Source of the DNA: Fermentibacter sp963718745 [NCBI: Candidatus Fermentibacterota bacterium]
Lineage (GTDB): Bacteria; Fermentibacterota; Fermentibacteria; Fermentibacterales
Reading direction: 5' to 3'
Assembly: GCA_963718745.1 (NCBI GenBank)
Contig: OY970370.1
Location: 682,001-746,000, forward strand
Length of the DNA stretch: 64,000 nt
Shown here: positions 44,301 to 52,617 of the stretch, in pieces
How the letters are laid out: each line of letters starts with the position of its first letter
Position numbering within the stretch: position 1 is the stretch's first letter
Made by a program: the position numbers and the translations under genes
The notes under the pieces: generated by a model
The model's input: only the letters and a program-made list of their open reading frames with translations
Databases searched by the model: none
What the model was told of the DNA's origin: nothing

Positions 44301-44940
44301 GGTCCTCGGGGGCGACGGCTGGGCCTATGACATCGGCTACGGCGGCCTGGACCACGTGCTCGCACAGGGGCGGAACATCAACGTACTCGTGCTGGACACG
44401 GAGGTCTACTCCAACACCGGAGGCCAGTGCTCCAAGTCGACGCCTCTCGGAGCCGTGGCAAGGTTTGCCGCCTCTGGCAAGCCGGTCCCCAAGAAGGATC
44501 TTGCCATGCTGGCCATGACCTACCAGAACATCTACGTTGCGAAGGTCGCGCTGGGAGCGAACTACGCCCAGGCCGTCAGGGCCCTGGTGGAGGCCGAGTC
44601 CTACGACGGTCCCAGCATCGTCATAGCCTACTCCCACTGCATCAACCACGGCATCGACATGCGTACCGGGCTGGACCACCACAAGCTGGCGGTGAACTCG
44701 GGCTACTGGCCTCTCTTCCGCTTCGACCCCAGGAGGATAGCAGAGGGGCTCAACCCCCTGCAGCTGGACAGCAAGGCCCCGTCCATCCCCTTCAGGGATT
44801 TCGCCTACAGCGAGATCCGCTTCAAGACTCTCGTCGATTCGGATCCGGCTCACGCGGAGGCGCTCATGCTGCTCGCGCAGACAGAGGTCTCCAGACGCTG
44901 GAAGATCTACGAGCAGATGGCCGCGATGGACTACAGCTAG
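41398..44940 (+). CDS. nifJ: Pyruvate:ferredoxin (flavodoxin) oxidoreductase
   Basis: A 1180-residue single-chain PFOR. Domain order is normal: N-terminal pyruvate/TPP domain (IAIYPITPSSTMGEFADEW), the TKEPGSPGEPLYLDV region, a two-cluster ferredoxin domain (CLQCAVCSLVCP about 691 and CTGCGACVHACP about 748), and a C-terminal TPP-binding domain with CAGCGETPYVKL, GDGWAYDIGYGGLDHVLA and NTGGQ. It oxidises pyruvate to acetyl-CoA and reduces ferredoxin; it marks an anaerobic fermentative metabolism. The length fits the family. Confidence 0.98.
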   Translation: MNEARRTMVTIDGNEAAATIAHKLSEVIAIYPITPSSTMGEFADEWSAKGRRNLWGTVPLVQEMQSEGGAAAAVHGALQTGALTTTFTASQGLLLMIPTMYKIAGELTPVVFHVSARALACQGLSIFGDHSDVMAVRQTGFALLASNSVQEAMDLALIAHSSTLKSRIPFVHFFDGFRTSSEVQKIEVVSDEVIGAMIDEEAITAFRRRALDPERPVLRGTSQNPDVYFQGRETVNPYHLAVPAIVQDAMDRFASLTGRAYRLFDYVGAPDAERVLVMMCSGAEVAHETVESMVAGGEKVGLLKVRLYRPFDSAAFASAIPAGTKTVAVLDRTKEPGSPGEPLYLDVVNALAETGRSSVRIIGGRYGLGSKEFTPGMVSAVLEEAARPSPRNHFTVGIDDDVMKTSLELSRDFCLESPGVHQAVFLGLGSDGTVGANKNSIKIIGEETDYYAQGYFVYDSKKAGTLTVSHLRFGPRPIRQTCLVSQAGFVGCHQSIFLEQYDVMDYAAPGATFLLNSPYAPEQVWDHLPLSVQKAMLEKKVRLFVIDAYKVARDNEMGVRINTIMQTCFFAISGILPRDEAIEKIKKAIKKSYGRKGEDVVRKNFEAVDNTLANLHEVDYPKTVTALRDTVPPVPPEAPEFVRTVTSAIISKKGDALPVSAMPADGTWPLSTTMWEKRNIALEVPVWDPPSCLQCAVCSLVCPHAAIRVKVYEPGLLDGAPGGFRSVDAKGADFAGMKWTVQVAPEDCTGCGACVHACPGKNRTEPGRKAINMTSHAEVVEKEKEFFGFFLSIPEFDREKLDRGTVKGSQLMRPLFEFSGACAGCGETPYVKLMTQLFGDRAVVANATGCSSIYGGNLPTTPYCVNSDGRGPAWNNSLFEDAAEFGFGFRLTADRQAQYAAELLGRLEGSIGTGLVKALLENDQKTEGEIAGQRRSLEELRGVLAGIDSPDAARLASVSDYLLRRSVWVLGGDGWAYDIGYGGLDHVLAQGRNINVLVLDTEVYSNTGGQCSKSTPLGAVARFAASGKPVPKKDLAMLAMTYQNIYVAKVALGANYAQAVRALVEAESYDGPSIVIAYSHCINHGIDMRTGLDHHKLAVNSGYWPLFRFDPRRIAEGLNPLQLDSKAPSIPFRDFAYSEIRFKTLVDSDPAHAEALMLLAQTEVSRRWKIYEQMAAMDYS

Positions 44941-44955
44941 CCGGCCGACCGCATG

Positions 44956-44980
44956 GAGGGGGCGGCATGCCCGCCCCCTC
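44956..44980 (+). terminator. Hairpin after nifJ
   Basis: GAGGGGGCGG and CCGCCCCCTC with a 5-base CATGC loop, 15 bp after the stop. Only a short pyrimidine tract follows. The remaining roughly 145 bp before the next gene shows nothing else. Confidence 0.6.
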
Positions 44981-45125
44981 GACCCTTTCGGGATGCTGGA
45001 CGGGCATCGATAAAACCTGAAGATGCGGTGGATGGATTCCGGCAGCCGGGACGGGTGCCGACGGCGTAAGCGTACCATGTTCCCTGGTTCGGCAGGACCC
45101 CCGGGTCATCCCTGTCGAGAGAATC

Positions 45126-45593
45126 TCAGGACAGCAGACCGGCCTTCTCGTGCTGGAGGGTTTCCCAGAGTTCGCGGGAGGTCCTGGCGGAGAGCACCCT
45201 CTCCCTTGCGGACTCGTCCTTGAAGAGCCTCGCGAGCGACGACAGGAGCTCGATGTACTCTCTCTGCCTCTGCGTCCCCGTGATTATCATGGCCACGATC
45301 CTGACGGGCGAGCCGTCGATGGATTCGTAGTCGGGGATGCCGTCCGGACTGGTTCCGAACGCGATCCTGGACGTGGAGAGGCCGCTCATGCGGGCGTGAG
45401 GGACGGCTATCCCCAGGCCGATGCCCGTACTCATAAGAGACTCGCGCTCCAGGATCAGCCTCTCGAGTTCCGCGGCATCCGTCACCACGCCCGTCAGCGC
45501 CATGAGTTCCGTGAGTTCCTTCAGCACCCCGGACTTGGTCCCTGTTTCGAGGACCCTTACCCGCTCCGGGGACATCACGTCGAAGAGATTCAT
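45126..45593 (-). CDS. PTS EIIA-type (PtsN-like) protein
   Basis: A 155-residue EIIA-fructose/nitrogen-fold protein. GIGLGIAVPHARMSG holds the phosphorylated His; RIVAMIITGTQRQREYIELLSSLARLF is the conserved helix. It lacks EIIB or membrane domains and lies alone between nifJ and an outer-membrane-type gene. A role like PtsN, sensing PTS or nitrogen status, is likely but not shown by context. ATG 45593 has AAAGG before it. Confidence 0.9.
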   Translation of the reverse strand: MNLFDVMSPERVRVLETGTKSGVLKELTELMALTGVVTDAAELERLILERESLMSTGIGLGIAVPHARMSGLSTSRIAFGTSPDGIPDYESIDGSPVRIVAMIITGTQRQREYIELLSSLARLFKDESARERVLSARTSRELWETLQHEKAGLLS

Positions 45594-45610
45594 ATCTGCC
45601 TTTCAGCACG

Positions 45611-45640
45611 TTGATACGGTACACCGACGAGTAATATGAT
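45611..45640 (+). promoter_or_regulatory. Predicted promoter inside an inverted repeat
   Basis: TTGATA (45611-45616), 18-base spacer, TATGAT (45635-45640), upstream of the outer-membrane-type gene. CACCGAC (45622-45628) and GTCGGTG (45645-45651) flank the -10, so a repressor site overlapping the promoter is possible. The leader to the ATG would be about 120 bases. Confidence 0.5.
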
Positions 45641-45766
45641 GAAAGTCGGTGCGGGGTCTAGCACCGGAAGCCCTGAAAGCCGGTCTGGACGGAGTCCGGG
45701 AACCGCGGCGGAGCATCCGGCGTTTGATCTTCGGGGATGTGGAGGGATACCTGAAGGGACAGGGAA

Positions 45767-46495
45767 ATGAAAATACAGGTTCCTCCGAGACACCTCTCCT
45801 CCGCGACCCTGCTGTGCCTGTCTCTCCTCCTCGCATATCCGGTCTCGAAATCCGCAGGAGCCTCCGGACCCCTGGCCATGGGGGCCTCCGCCGGGACCAC
45901 CGGAGCCGGCATCGAAGCCGAGATCGGTCTGGACGACCGGTTGTGCCTCAGGTTCTCGCATTCGCTGATGTCCGCCTCCAGGGACCTCTCCTGGCACGGC
46001 CTGCCCTACATGTTCGACGCATCCATGAACTGGACAACCGTCCTGCTCGACATCCATCCTTCGGGCGGCGGATTCAGGTTCTCCGCAGGCGCCGCCATCA
46101 ACTCCGGCGGAGTCGATATCGAGATCGCTTCGACGTCCCCTCTCGAACTGGGAGGCAGGACCTACTCGCCTGAAGAGGTCGGCGTCATCCGGGGGTCGGT
46201 CGAGATGAACCCCCTGGCTCCGTATGTCGGCCTCGGCTTCGAGAACAGGCCGGAATCGGGCAGGGGGCTGGTGTTGAGCACGGACATAGGGGTCGTCGCC
46301 CAGTCCTACAGAGTCGAGCTTGCACACGAGGGGGGCTCGCTTCCCCTCGATCTGGAGCAGGCGGTCTACGATGCCGTGGAGGTCGAGGAAGGCTCGCTCG
46401 AGCGGAGCCTGAACGGCCTGGGTATCTACCCGGTGCTCAAGCTGTCCCTGACCGCTCAGGATCTAGCCTTCAGGCGCGGGGCCCGCCTCCGGTGA
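45767..46495 (+). CDS. Probable outer-membrane barrel protein
   Basis: A 242-residue protein with a signal peptide (to about residue 30). The mature part alternates hydrophobic and polar residues in strands (LDDRLCLRFSHSLM, GFRFSAGAAINSGGVDIEIAS, PYVGLGFENR, LVLSTDIGVVAQSYRVELA), resembling small 8-strand outer-membrane barrels. No named family is recognised. Its last 26 bases overlap, tail to tail, the end of the aldo-keto reductase gene on the other strand. Confidence 0.65.
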   Translation: MKIQVPPRHLSSATLLCLSLLLAYPVSKSAGASGPLAMGASAGTTGAGIEAEIGLDDRLCLRFSHSLMSASRDLSWHGLPYMFDASMNWTTVLLDIHPSGGGFRFSAGAAINSGGVDIEIASTSPLELGGRTYSPEEVGVIRGSVEMNPLAPYVGLGFENRPESGRGLVLSTDIGVVAQSYRVELAHEGGSLPLDLEQAVYDAVEVEEGSLERSLNGLGIYPVLKLSLTAQDLAFRRGARLR

Positions 46496-47627
46496 ACACC
46501 GCGTGGGCCCCGGCAAGGAGCTTCATCACGGACAGGCGCTGTGGACACCGGGTCTCGCAGGCCCCGCATCCCGTGCACCTGTCCGCGCGCCGCTCGGCCC
46601 CCAGCCACATGTTGTAGCTCATGGCGGGCGTCGAAGACTCCGGAAACATCGTACTCTCGTCCAGGAGCTCCATGATCCTCGGGATGAACACCCCCGAGGG
46701 GCATGGCATGCAGTAGCAGCACCTGGTGCATCCCGTCTTCTTCAGAGTCTCGTACATCGCCTGCATGCGGGAGTACCAGTCCCTCTCGTCAGGAGTGAGG
46801 GAGCCCGCAGGAGTGGCCGAGGCCGCCTGCAGGTTCTCCGCGAGCTGAACGCTTGTGCTCATTCCACTCAGCACGACCGACACCCCGGGCTGGTCCCAGA
46901 TCCAGCGAAGGCAGTGCTGGGCCGGAGTGTATCCGGGCAGTTCAGCCCATCCACTCTTCACAACATCGGGAAGGCCGTTCACCAGGTCTCCCCCGCGAAG
47001 GGGCTCCATCACTGCCACGCCCATCCCCTTCGAGGCCGCGTAGCGCAGCCCGCAGGCGCCGGCCTGGCTGTGTTCGTCCACAAGGTTGTACTGCATCAGG
47101 CAGAAGCCCCAGTCGAAGGAATCGACGATCGGGGCGAACGCGGAGGGCTCGTCGTGGAAGGAGAAGCCGGCATGCCCGATTCTGCCCCGTCTGATCTCGG
47201 CATCCAGAAATTCGAGCGCGCCGAGATCCCTGCACTTCTGGAACGATCCACGATCGAGCCCGTGCAGCAGGTAGAAATCGATCCTCTCCGTACCGAGCCT
47301 CCTGAGCTGGATCGTCAGGTAACGCTTGAAATCGGAGGGCTTCTTCATCTTCCATACCGGACTCTTCGAAGCGACGAAGACGGAGTCCCGTGGGATCTCG
47401 GAAAGGAATCTACCGACGATGCGCTCGCTAGTCCCGGCATGGTAGTTGTACGCGGTGTCGAAGTAGTTCACGCCGGATTCCCTCGCTTCGTGGAGGAGAG
47501 TCACCGCTGCATCGGCATCGACGTTCCTCCCCCAGGTCGGCTTCCCCTTCCCGGACAGGAAGCGCATGCATCCGAAGCCCAGGGCGGAGACCATCCTCCC
47601 CGTGCGACCAAAGGTACGATAGAGCAT
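46470..47627 (-). CDS. Aldo-keto reductase with C-terminal 4Fe-4S domain
   Basis: A 385-residue protein. The first about 290 residues are an aldo-keto reductase barrel (GFGCMRFL, YFDTAYNYHAGTSERIVG, IDFYLLHGLD, GHAGFSFHDE, QYNLVDEHSQ). The C-terminal part has cysteine motifs TRCCYCMPCPSGV and CTGCGACETRCPQ, a ferredoxin-like pair of clusters seen in clostridial-type oxidoreductases. It probably reduces a carbonyl using electrons passed through the clusters. GGGAGG precedes ATG 47627. Confidence 0.93.
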   Translation of the reverse strand: MLYRTFGRTGRMVSALGFGCMRFLSGKGKPTWGRNVDADAAVTLLHEARESGVNYFDTAYNYHAGTSERIVGRFLSEIPRDSVFVASKSPVWKMKKPSDFKRYLTIQLRRLGTERIDFYLLHGLDRGSFQKCRDLGALEFLDAEIRRGRIGHAGFSFHDEPSAFAPIVDSFDWGFCLMQYNLVDEHSQAGACGLRYAASKGMGVAVMEPLRGGDLVNGLPDVVKSGWAELPGYTPAQHCLRWIWDQPGVSVVLSGMSTSVQLAENLQAASATPAGSLTPDERDWYSRMQAMYETLKKTGCTRCCYCMPCPSGVFIPRIMELLDESTMFPESSTPAMSYNMWLGAERRADRCTGCGACETRCPQRLSVMKLLAGAHAVFTGGGPRA

Positions 47628-47788
47628 TTTTTCCTCCCGGACCGGGGCGCCCCGGTGACTGCAACGAGTTCCGTCGACCCGACGATAACATCTTCCAGCG
47701 CCTCCGCCCCACCGCCTTGCGGGCTACCCCCGGAGGGACGGCGCGGTTAGTATTCCGTGAGTCTCAAGCCAGAAGAGGGGAGGCGTCG

Positions 47789-48145
47789 ATGGTCAAGATG
47801 GGTTCGCCCAAGGGGAAGGGCTCTTCACTGGGGGGCAGCTTCAAGTCGGCTTTCTCGGGCAAGGGGTCCGCAGGGCATCAGAAGCCGGCAGGGTTCAAGC
47901 CCGCCAAGCCGTTCCAGATGAACAGCAAGACGAGTCAGGCGTCGGAGTCGAAGATCATGGGCAGGGACGGAGGAGTCAAAACGGGTCCGGGGACCGGTAT
48001 TGGCGACACCCAGGGCCAGTCCTCCCAGGAGTTCGAGGTCTCCGGAAGCGTCCCGAGGCGCCGGGGCTGCTGTCTGATGGGCTGCGCGCTGCCCATGACC
48101 GCCTTCGTCGCGCTCGCAGCCATCCTGATCGTCTCGGCGACATAG
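47789..48145 (+). CDS. Small basic protein with C-terminal membrane tail
   Basis: A 118-residue protein not matched to any family I know. Residues 1-90 are disordered, Ser/Gly/Lys-rich (SPKGKGSSLGGSFKSAFSGK), then VPRRRGCCLMGC and a single hydrophobic segment PMTAFVALAAILIVSA at the very end, so it would be a tail-anchored cytoplasmic protein. ATG 47789 has GGGGAGG before it. The double-Cys just before the span is notable. No operon partner. Confidence 0.6.
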   Translation: MVKMGSPKGKGSSLGGSFKSAFSGKGSAGHQKPAGFKPAKPFQMNSKTSQASESKIMGRDGGVKTGPGTGIGDTQGQSSQEFEVSGSVPRRRGCCLMGCALPMTAFVALAAILIVSAT

Positions 48146-48184
48146 CAGTCAGCCTTCGCGAAGCAGGCCGGGCTGCTGCGGGGA

Positions 48185-48564
48185 TCAGCCGGACGGCTGT
48201 TCCCCCTTCTCCTCCCTGCGCCCCCTGTCGAAGTGGGGCATGTCCGCGGGAACGGGAAGGGATAGTTCGATATAACCGGCGAACTCCCCGCCCCTGTACC
48301 AGGGACTCTGATAGATGAGCTTCCGGACGCCGTTCTTCTCTATCGTGTAGGCGTTCAGCACGCGTGTCTCGAACAGCCTTTCCACCTTCCCGCGGGCCGG
48401 GGACGGGTGGCAGTCGCGAATGTCCGTTCCGAGGAGCTTCTCCCCCCCTCTGCCGAGAACGTCTCGACCGCCCTGCGGTTCATCGACAGCACGGCGCCTG
48501 CGGCATCGGTGACGACTATCGAGGCCGGGAACTCCGCTACCCAGTCAGCTTCCTCCCTGTTCAT
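48185..48564 (-). pseudogene. PAS-domain protein, frameshifted at a G run
   Basis: Two frames together encode a small PAS-type sensor of about 126 residues. The first begins MNREEADWVAEFPASIVVTD (ATG 48564); the second holds IRDCHPSPARGKVERLFETRV and YTIEKNGVRKLIYQSPWYR, ending ELSLPVPADMPHFDR. They are out of phase by one base at a run of seven G (48441-48447 as C on the plus strand); eight G would restore FSAEGGEKLLGTDIRDCHP. It could be a sequencing indel, decay or slippage-based switching. The start overlaps the pseudouridine synthase stop. Confidence 0.75.
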
Positions 48565-49279
48565 CAGGCTCCCTTCCGTCGCCCGCCCTGCGGGCGTTCT
48601 CGAGCGCTTTCACGAAGGAGTCCGGGAGCGCGGCCTGGAACACCCTCCGCTCCGCCTCCCCGCAGTCGATTTCGATCCGGGACGCATGGAGCATCAGCCT
48701 CGGCCAGGATGGCCCGGGCTGCCCGGCTGCCGGCCCGGGATAGGAGCCGTCCCCGGCCACCGGATGGCCCAGGAAGGCCAGGTGTGCGCGGATCTGGTGC
48801 TGCCTCCCCGTTTCCGGCCGCACGTCGAGGATCGTGAAGCCCTCTCCCCTCTCCAGCACGCCGAACCGCGTGAGGCTCGGTCTGCCCTTCATCCGGTCGA
48901 CCCAGACCCGGCCCGACCCAAAACGGCGGAGCGGTTCGTCGACCAGGCCCTCGTCGTCCTGAATCGATCCCAGGACGACGGCGCGGTAGGTCTTCCGCAC
49001 GGCCCCGGACTCGAATGCCATGCAGAGCCTTCGATGCACACCGGGAGTCCGTGCGAACAGGATGACACCACTCGTGAGCCTGTCCAGGCGGTGAACGACG
49101 AAGAGTTTCGCGCCCAGCCTCTCCTGGAGCAGATCGAGGAGGTTGAATGGGGAGCCCGTCCGGTCCGGGATGGAAGGGAGGCCTTCGGGCTTGTCTACTG
49201 CGACGATCCCGTCGATGTCGGCCAGCACGGACAGGGTTGCGGGGTAGATACGGTCCTCCTGAGCTTCTCTGCTCCCCAA
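48545..49279 (-). CDS. RluA-family pseudouridine synthase
   Basis: A 244-residue pseudouridine synthase: VDKPEGLPSIPD, then FVVHRLDRLTSGVILFART with the catalytic Asp in HRLDRLTSG, and ETGRQHQIRAHLAFLGHPVAGD. There is no S4 domain. The target (rRNA or tRNA) cannot be assigned. TTG 49279 is chosen because GGAGGAATGTCCA precedes it. It overlaps the PAS gene by 20 bases. Confidence 0.93.
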   Translation of the reverse strand: MGSREAQEDRIYPATLSVLADIDGIVAVDKPEGLPSIPDRTGSPFNLLDLLQERLGAKLFVVHRLDRLTSGVILFARTPGVHRRLCMAFESGAVRKTYRAVVLGSIQDDEGLVDEPLRRFGSGRVWVDRMKGRPSLTRFGVLERGEGFTILDVRPETGRQHQIRAHLAFLGHPVAGDGSYPGPAAGQPGPSWPRLMLHASRIEIDCGEAERRVFQAALPDSFVKALENARRAGDGREPDEQGGS

Positions 49280-49385
49280 TGGACATTCCTCCGTTCAGAG
49301 TGCAGGATTATCTTCATCGAGGCAGCAGGGCGCCACTGCCCGGACACATGCCGCTTCCCGAAGATCCTCCTGAGAGGGGGCCGTG

Positions 49386-51842
49386 ATGAGTCTTTCCCGG
49401 CTGGTTCCCTGGGTCCTCTTCCTCGCTCCGCTCCCCGGAATGTCTCTCCCCGTCTCGTTCGACCTGAGGAACGTCGACGGGCAGAACTTCGTGACTTCCG
49501 TGAAGAACCAGTCCGGAGGAACGTGCTGGACCCACGGAGCAATGGCGGCCATGGAGGGCAACCTGCTCATGACCGGAGCCTGGGCCGGAGCGGGAGAGGC
49601 CGGCGAACCGGATCTCGCCGAATACCACCTGGACTGGTGGAACGGATTCAACGAGAACTGGAACGGAGACACCGACCCGGTCACGGGAGGTGGTCTCACC
49701 GTGCACATGGGCGGGGACTACATGGTCACCGCCGCGTACCTTTCCAGGGGAGACGGAGCGGTGCGCGACATCGACGGCCAGTCCTTCGATCTCCCGCCTG
49801 CATTCACTTCGGACTCGTACCACTACTTCTATCCGACCCACATCGAGTGGCTCACCGCCGGGGACAGCCTGGAGTACATCGACGGCATCAAGACAAGCCT
49901 CATGGAGTACGGCGTGATCGGCACCTGCATGTGCTACTCCGACCCGTTCATCGAGGGGTTCACGCACTACCAGCCGCCCGAGAGCGACGAACCGCCGAAT
50001 CATGCGATAGCCATCGTCGGCTGGAACGACACCCTCCAGACCCAGGCCCCTCAGCCGGGCGCCTGGCTCTGCAAGAACAGCTGGGGCGACACATGGGGGA
50101 TGGACGGCTATTTCTGGATCTCCTACTACGACAGGTGGGCCGGACACGAGCCGCAGATGGGGGCGGTTTCCTTCAGGGGTGTCGAGCCGATGCGGTACGA
50201 TGTCGTCTACAGCCATGACCTTCACGGCTGGCGCGATACGATGGCCGACTGCTCCGATGCGATGAACGCCTTCGAGGTCTCCGGGGACTGCATAATCGAG
50301 GCGGCGAGCTTCTTCACCGCCGCCGACGACGTCGACTGGAATCTCGTCATCTGCTCCACATTCGACGGGATCGAACCCTCGGACACGCTGGCAGTCGAAT
50401 CGGGATCGTTCGAGCACACGGGATTCCATACGGTCGAACTCTCCTGTCCGTTCGAGGTCTCCGAGGGGGACAGCCTCTTTGCCGTCCTGTCAGTCCCGGG
50501 CGGCCAGCCCTACGACAGGACGTCGGACGTCCCGGTGCTCCTGGGAGCCAGTTACAGGACGATCGTCGAATCCTCCGCCTCCGCGGGAGAGAGCTTCTAC
50601 CGCGACGACTCGGGCAGCTGGGTCGATTTCCAGGGCTGGGAGGGGAATCCGTACCCTGAAACGGGGAACTTCTGCATCAAGCTGCTCGCCTCGGGCACCG
50701 GCCTGTATGCGACACCTTCGGCCGGGGTCACGGCTTCGGGTCCTGCGGGGGGTCCCTTCGAACCCGCCGGGTGGGAGGTATCGCTCGAGAACCGGACCGG
50801 AGGCGACATAGACTACTCACTCTCCATCGAACCGGCGGTGCCCTGGCTGTCCGTCACGGGGCCGGCCTTCGGGACGCTCCCCCCCTACCAGCCCGAACCT
50901 GCCGCTTTCGAATTGAACGGGAACGCGGACCTGCTGCCGGAGGGAGCATACTCCGCCGCGTTCAGGATAGACGACTGCACATCCGGAGCGTCGATCCTGA
51001 TACCAGTCGAGCTCCTCGTCGGCGAACCCGGAGTGGTCTACTCCTGGGACATGTCATCCGACCCGGGCTGGACGCTCGAACCCGACTGGGCCTGGGGCGT
51101 GCCGCTCGCCGGCGGGGGTGAGTACGGCCATGCAGACCCTGCGGCAGGCTTTACGGGTACATCCGTGCTCGGATACAACCTGGAGGGCGACTACGCGAAC
51201 TGGCTGCCCGAGACCTTCGCGACGACCGGGGCGATCGACTGCTCCTCGCTCAGGGAGGTGAGGCTGCGCTTCGCCAGATGGCTGGGAGTGCAGATGTATG
51301 GTTTCGACAAGGCCGAGATCAGGGTCAGCACCGACCAGAGGAACTGGACCACGGTCTGGAGCAATCCTGCGTACCCCAGCGTAACCGATTCCGAGTGGGT
51401 GGATGTCGAGTACGACATCTCCGATGCAGCGGACGGCCAGCCGGAGGTCTTCGTCCGGTGGGTGATGGGTCCCACGAACGACGGATGGCGCTACTGCGGC
51501 TGGAACATCGACGACGTTGAGATACTGGGTCTGGCGTTCTCCGGTTCCGGAGGCGTCCTGCCTCCGATCCTGACGATGAGCTGCGCCTATCCGAATCCCA
51601 CGACGGGTGAGGCAAGCGTCTCTCTCGGCCTGCCTGCCTCGGGACTGGCCTCCGTACGGGTCTACGACATGTCGGGCCGGCTGGTCCGTACCCTGCTCGA
51701 CGGATGGATGCTCCAGGGGGACCACACCGTCACCTGGGACGGTTCGGACGGATCAGGCTCCCCCCTCTCCACGGGTGTCTACTTCATGAGGGCGGAGAGG
51801 GGCACGGCGGATGCCGTCTCGAAGGTGGTCCTGCTGCGCTGA
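49386..51842 (+). CDS. Secreted papain-family cysteine protease with C-terminal sorting domain
   Basis: An 818-residue protein: signal peptide, then directly a peptidase C1 domain with the catalytic Cys in QSGGTCWTHGAMAAME (about 46), His in PNHAIAIVGWN (about 206) and Asn in CKNSWGDTWG (about 230). No inhibitory propeptide precedes the catalytic domain. A lectin-like/immunoglobulin-type region follows, a discoidin or jelly-roll-like segment near residues 560-700, and a final domain (YPNPTTGEASVSL, VRVYDMSGRLVRTL, GVYFMRAERG) of the type IX/FlgD-Ig kind. GTG 49383 is the other possible start. Confidence 0.88.
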   Translation: MSLSRLVPWVLFLAPLPGMSLPVSFDLRNVDGQNFVTSVKNQSGGTCWTHGAMAAMEGNLLMTGAWAGAGEAGEPDLAEYHLDWWNGFNENWNGDTDPVTGGGLTVHMGGDYMVTAAYLSRGDGAVRDIDGQSFDLPPAFTSDSYHYFYPTHIEWLTAGDSLEYIDGIKTSLMEYGVIGTCMCYSDPFIEGFTHYQPPESDEPPNHAIAIVGWNDTLQTQAPQPGAWLCKNSWGDTWGMDGYFWISYYDRWAGHEPQMGAVSFRGVEPMRYDVVYSHDLHGWRDTMADCSDAMNAFEVSGDCIIEAASFFTAADDVDWNLVICSTFDGIEPSDTLAVESGSFEHTGFHTVELSCPFEVSEGDSLFAVLSVPGGQPYDRTSDVPVLLGASYRTIVESSASAGESFYRDDSGSWVDFQGWEGNPYPETGNFCIKLLASGTGLYATPSAGVTASGPAGGPFEPAGWEVSLENRTGGDIDYSLSIEPAVPWLSVTGPAFGTLPPYQPEPAAFELNGNADLLPEGAYSAAFRIDDCTSGASILIPVELLVGEPGVVYSWDMSSDPGWTLEPDWAWGVPLAGGGEYGHADPAAGFTGTSVLGYNLEGDYANWLPETFATTGAIDCSSLREVRLRFARWLGVQMYGFDKAEIRVSTDQRNWTTVWSNPAYPSVTDSEWVDVEYDISDAADGQPEVFVRWVMGPTNDGWRYCGWNIDDVEILGLAFSGSGGVLPPILTMSCAYPNPTTGEASVSLGLPASGLASVRVYDMSGRLVRTLLDGWMLQGDHTVTWDGSDGSGSPLSTGVYFMRAERGTADAVSKVVLLR

Positions 51843-51850
51843 GGTGAGGG

Positions 51851-52616
51851 TCAGGGCTCCAGCTCGAACGAGCGGCCGTTCCAGGAGAAGCGCGTGAAGC
51901 TCTCGGAGTCCGTCGTGAGGATGTAGCTCCTCCCCTTCATCGATCCACTCCCTGTGGCGGGTCGTGACGACTACCGCGTCGGCCTCGCCATGGTCCGAGG
52001 GCAGACCCATCGAAGCCTCGTGGGAGAAGATGCCCGCTTCGAAACCCGAAGAAGCTTCAGGACCGCACACCAGTTCCTCTTCGTTGCCCACGAGGAGGTA
52101 GTCCCTGTTCGAGTATCCGCAGGCTTCATAGATGAACCTGAGCAGGATGGCCGCATCCACTCCCGAGAGGCCTGCGGGATCCTCCTCTTCGGCATCGACG
52201 CTGTAATAGACGGAGCCGTTCTCGGAGTAGCGCCCCAGGTCGAACGGGCAGGAAAGAACAACTCCATCCGGTTCGACGATCAGCGCTGCTCCCAGCGGAA
52301 CCCCGGTGGAATCCGCCCCTGAGATTCCGAACAGGAACAGCCCGCCGTCCAGGGTCTCGAGCGAGGCCATGGCGAGGTCGCTTTCCGAGACGAAACCCGA
52401 CAGCCCGCCTGCGTCCACCATGCAGAGTCCGTCCGATGACGACATCACGACGAGCTCCGAGCCGAAGGGCAGGAGCGACAGAGTGTCCGATCCGGCAGAA
52501 GAATCGGACAGGAGGGGGGCGGCCTTCGCGAAGACCCTCGTTTCAGTTCCGTCGACGAATGCTCCATAGCTGAACGAAGGGCTCGAGATCAAGGCGAGCA
52601 GCAGCGCAGGGGTCAT
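51851..52616 (-). CDS. Secreted SH3-like-domain protein, probably frameshifted
   Basis: The first about 220 residues are one clean frame: signal peptide (MTPALLLALISSPSFSYG), a bacterial-SH3-like region (TRVFAKAAPLLSD ... GLCMVDAGGLSGFVSESDL) and a YSVDAEEEDPAGLSGVDAAILLRFIYEACGYSNRDYLLVG segment. Near 51945-51975 codon use turns unlike the genome; shifting one base gives MKGRSYILTTDSESFTRF and SWNGRSFELEP to a TGA at 51853-51851, which clears the opposite gene. The unshifted frame would run to 51753 over the protease 3' end. It starts one base after the radical SAM stop, so it belongs to that operon. Confidence 0.7.
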
Positions 52617-52617
52617 C

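Noticed and set aside
42334-45078. 914-codon open frame on the minus strand opposite nifJ
   Set aside because: It is the mirror of a GC-rich coding frame; nifJ motifs are unambiguous and the antisense product has no recognisable domain.
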